From contig JAHFKE010000010.1 of the NCBI GenBank assembly GCA_023245515.1, positions 1-23,602 on the forward strand: DNA of 23,602 bases, read 5' to 3'. This document shows positions 22,734-23,602 of this stretch, in pieces (the first letter of the stretch is position 1; every line of letters begins with the position of its first letter). Under the pieces are notes generated by a model. The model did no database searches and was not told where the DNA came from. It was given only the letters and a program-made list of their open reading frames with translations. A program made the position numbers and the translations under genes. This stretch comes from Candidatus Levyibacteriota bacterium (GTDB lineage Bacteria; Patescibacteriota; Microgenomatia; Levybacterales; UBA12049).

Positions 22734-23081
22734 ATGCCTGAGGTTCAATTATTTGCTACATTAATGTTGATTGTTCAACTACTTCACTCAGTTGAGGAAT
22801 TATCAACCGGGTTTCATAAAAAATGGTATCTGTTCAAAATGAATTTTAAGCTATTTCTTTCCTTTGAGATAGTTCATAATCTTTTTTGGACAGCAGTAAT
22901 TTTTATACCCTCATTTCCTAACAGAGAAGTAATTATGGCTTTCTTCATTCCTCTTATGTTTGCTAATGGCGTCCAACACCTTGTCTGGGCGGGTTCGGTT
23001 AAAAAATATGTTCCCGGTTTAATAACAGCACCGATACATATATTGTTGTTTCTAATCCTTTATTATAATGTTCTTTTTTAA
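22734..23081 (+). CDS. HXXEE domain membrane protein
   Basis: A 115-residue integral membrane protein with the defining HSVEE (H18-x-x-E21-E22) in LLIVQLLHSVEELSTGF-type context, and a second conserved patch FANGVQHLVWAG followed by PGLITAPIHI. Four hydrophobic helices are predicted (about 5-18, 38-56, 66-84, 95-114). The conserved His/Glu residues could bind a metal within the membrane, as proposed for the domain. No biochemical role is known to me. It stands alone between repeat copies B and C together with the small TM protein. Confidence 0.75.
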   Translation: MPEVQLFATLMLIVQLLHSVEELSTGFHKKWYLFKMNFKLFLSFEIVHNLFWTAVIFIPSFPNREVIMAFFIPLMFANGVQHLVWAGSVKKYVPGLITAPIHILLFLILYYNVLF

Positions 23082-23101
23082 CTCAGCGGGATTCTATGGC
23101 G

Positions 23102-23134
23102 TTGACATTTAGTTAGATTGGATAATAATATAAT
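23102..23134 (+). promoter_or_regulatory. Promoter of small TM protein gene
   Basis: A perfect TTGACA (23102-23107) is followed by an AT-rich run. TATAAT at 23129-23134 gives a long 21-nt spacer and lies 9 nt before the ATG; TAATAT at 23126-23131 gives an 18-nt spacer. Which hexamer is used is uncertain. Confidence 0.5.
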
Positions 23135-23143
23135 CACTTAATT

Positions 23144-23383
23144 ATGACGGAAGAATCTTCAAATAAAACATTCTATTGGATTTTTGGGATAATACTAGCG
23201 GTTGTTGTTCTGTTTGGTGTGTATAAATTTTGGCATGATAGCCAACCTGTGCCAACCGAAAAGCATACTTCTTCTCTCTCCAATCTTAAAGATAGACCTG
23301 CCAGAGGATCTTCTACAAGCGAAGAAGCACCTCCTGCTGGTCACAACCCTTACGAAGAAATAAGAAAACACTTGGGAATGTAG
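23144..23383 (+). CDS. Small single-TM protein of unknown function
   Basis: A 79-residue protein: a short acidic N-terminus (MTEESSNK), one TM helix (about residues 9-27, FYWIFGIILAVVVLFGVYKFW), then a polar Pro/Ser/Thr-rich linker and a short charged end (NPYEEIRKHLGM). The helix has no cleavage site, so it probably stays anchored with the tail outside. It has its own TTGACA promoter and a plausible ATG. No family is recognised. Confidence 0.65.
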   Translation: MTEESSNKTFYWIFGIILAVVVLFGVYKFWHDSQPVPTEKHTSSLSNLKDRPARGSSTSEEAPPAGHNPYEEIRKHLGM

Positions 23384-23399
23384 GATATGATTCTAATTC

Positions 23400-23572
23400 C
23401 TATTGGTAGTGAAAGAGAGAAGCTGAGGTAGCTTCAGGCGTGATAATCGATTTCCATTGCTCCAATGAGGCACGAACTTGGTTCTCCTCCTTCGCTAAAG
23501 CTACGGATGGACACGGCAATGCAAAAATACCCCAAGGATACTTCCCACTTCGTGGCGGAGCATTTGGGTCAC
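23400..23572 (-). repeat. Dispersed repeat, copy C
   Basis: Positions 23477-23572 align to copy B without gaps. On the minus strand a frame of 65 codons (23597 to the TAG at 23400-23402) is open without a convincing start and ends VRASLEQWKSIITPEATSAS..., matching the frame in copy A. Relative to A and B it lacks a ~45-nt AT-rich block. It occupies the end of the window. Confidence 0.7.
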
Positions 23573-23589
23573 CGAGCTCAGCTCGGTGA
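23569..23589. repeat. Perfect 10-1-10 palindrome at the end of repeat C
   Basis: TCACCGAGCT-C-AGCTCGGTGA is a perfect inverted repeat with a one-base centre. As RNA it would form a strong hairpin, and as DNA it is a large dyad. It is absent from copies A and B, which diverge at this point. Confidence 0.7.
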
Positions 23590-23602
23590 TAGCCAGCTTA
23601 GC

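Noticed and set aside
23400..23597. 65-codon minus-strand ORF in repeat C as a live gene
   Set aside because: It has no convincing start or promoter and lies wholly inside a repeat whose other copies are rearranged; kept as a remnant signal only.
21139..23602. CRISPR array or insertion sequence formed by repeats A, B and C
   Set aside because: There are only three copies spaced about 1 kb apart with ordinary genes between, no regular spacers, no transposase and no terminal inverted repeats.
1..23602. Alternative genetic code (UGA as Gly), known in some CPR lineages
   Set aside because: The purN-like gene ends naturally at TGA, and no gene here needs UGA read-through.

Overview
The window most resembles a genome of the Candidate Phyla Radiation (Patescibacteria, Parcubacteria type). 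This is inferred from moderate-to-low GC, small compact genes, a DUF5667-type surface protein, single-TM orphan proteins and, above all, the promoter style. In about ten genes the -10 hexamer (TATAAT or TATACT) lies exactly 6 nt, sometimes 7 or 9 nt, before the start codon, so the mRNAs should begin at or next to the AUG (leaderless). TGA, TAA and TAG all act as stops, so the standard bacterial code applies. There is no rRNA, CRISPR array, recognisable transposase or phage module.

Layout. 1-685: 3' part of a DnaQ-fold exonuclease cut by the window edge. 826-2366 (minus): FKBP-type prolyl isomerase and a membrane-anchored PQQ-dependent sugar dehydrogenase-like protein. 2434-3810: an atypical Nramp-family metal transporter. 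3869-5027: an adenylate-kinase-like enzyme converging on a four-TM orphan. 5092-7537: Lon protease behind a sigma70-type promoter that carries a CIRCE-like (HrcA) operator. 7749-10461: a GH37 trehalase-like enzyme converging on an exported matrixin-type metalloprotease with a coiled-coil insert. 10519-13195: trhO, then a close cluster of SDR, PNPOx-like and PurN-like genes. 13268-14908: a divergent pair, an AlkZ-like winged-helix protein and a P-loop kinase. 14971-15673 (minus): a VanY-type D,D-carboxypeptidase broken by two frameshifts. 15962-20224 (minus): an exported protein of about 1400 residues built from two copies of one ~630-residue unit, each starting with a DUF5667-like segment. 20464-20536 (minus): tRNA-Glu(CUC). 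20703-23383: Nudix hydrolase, a 334-aa orphan, an HXXEE membrane protein and a small TM protein, interspersed with three copies of a ~100-170 bp dispersed repeat.

Most genes are single housekeeping, repair, stress or surface functions with their own promoters, not one pathway. The items most worth following up are the systematic leaderless promoter geometry, the CIRCE-like site on lon, the duplicated giant surface protein, the dispersed repeat family (two 97/99-identical copies flank an orphan gene, and a minus-strand reading frame shows mostly synonymous divergence) and the frameshifted carboxypeptidase. I did not find a clear novel defence or mobile system.
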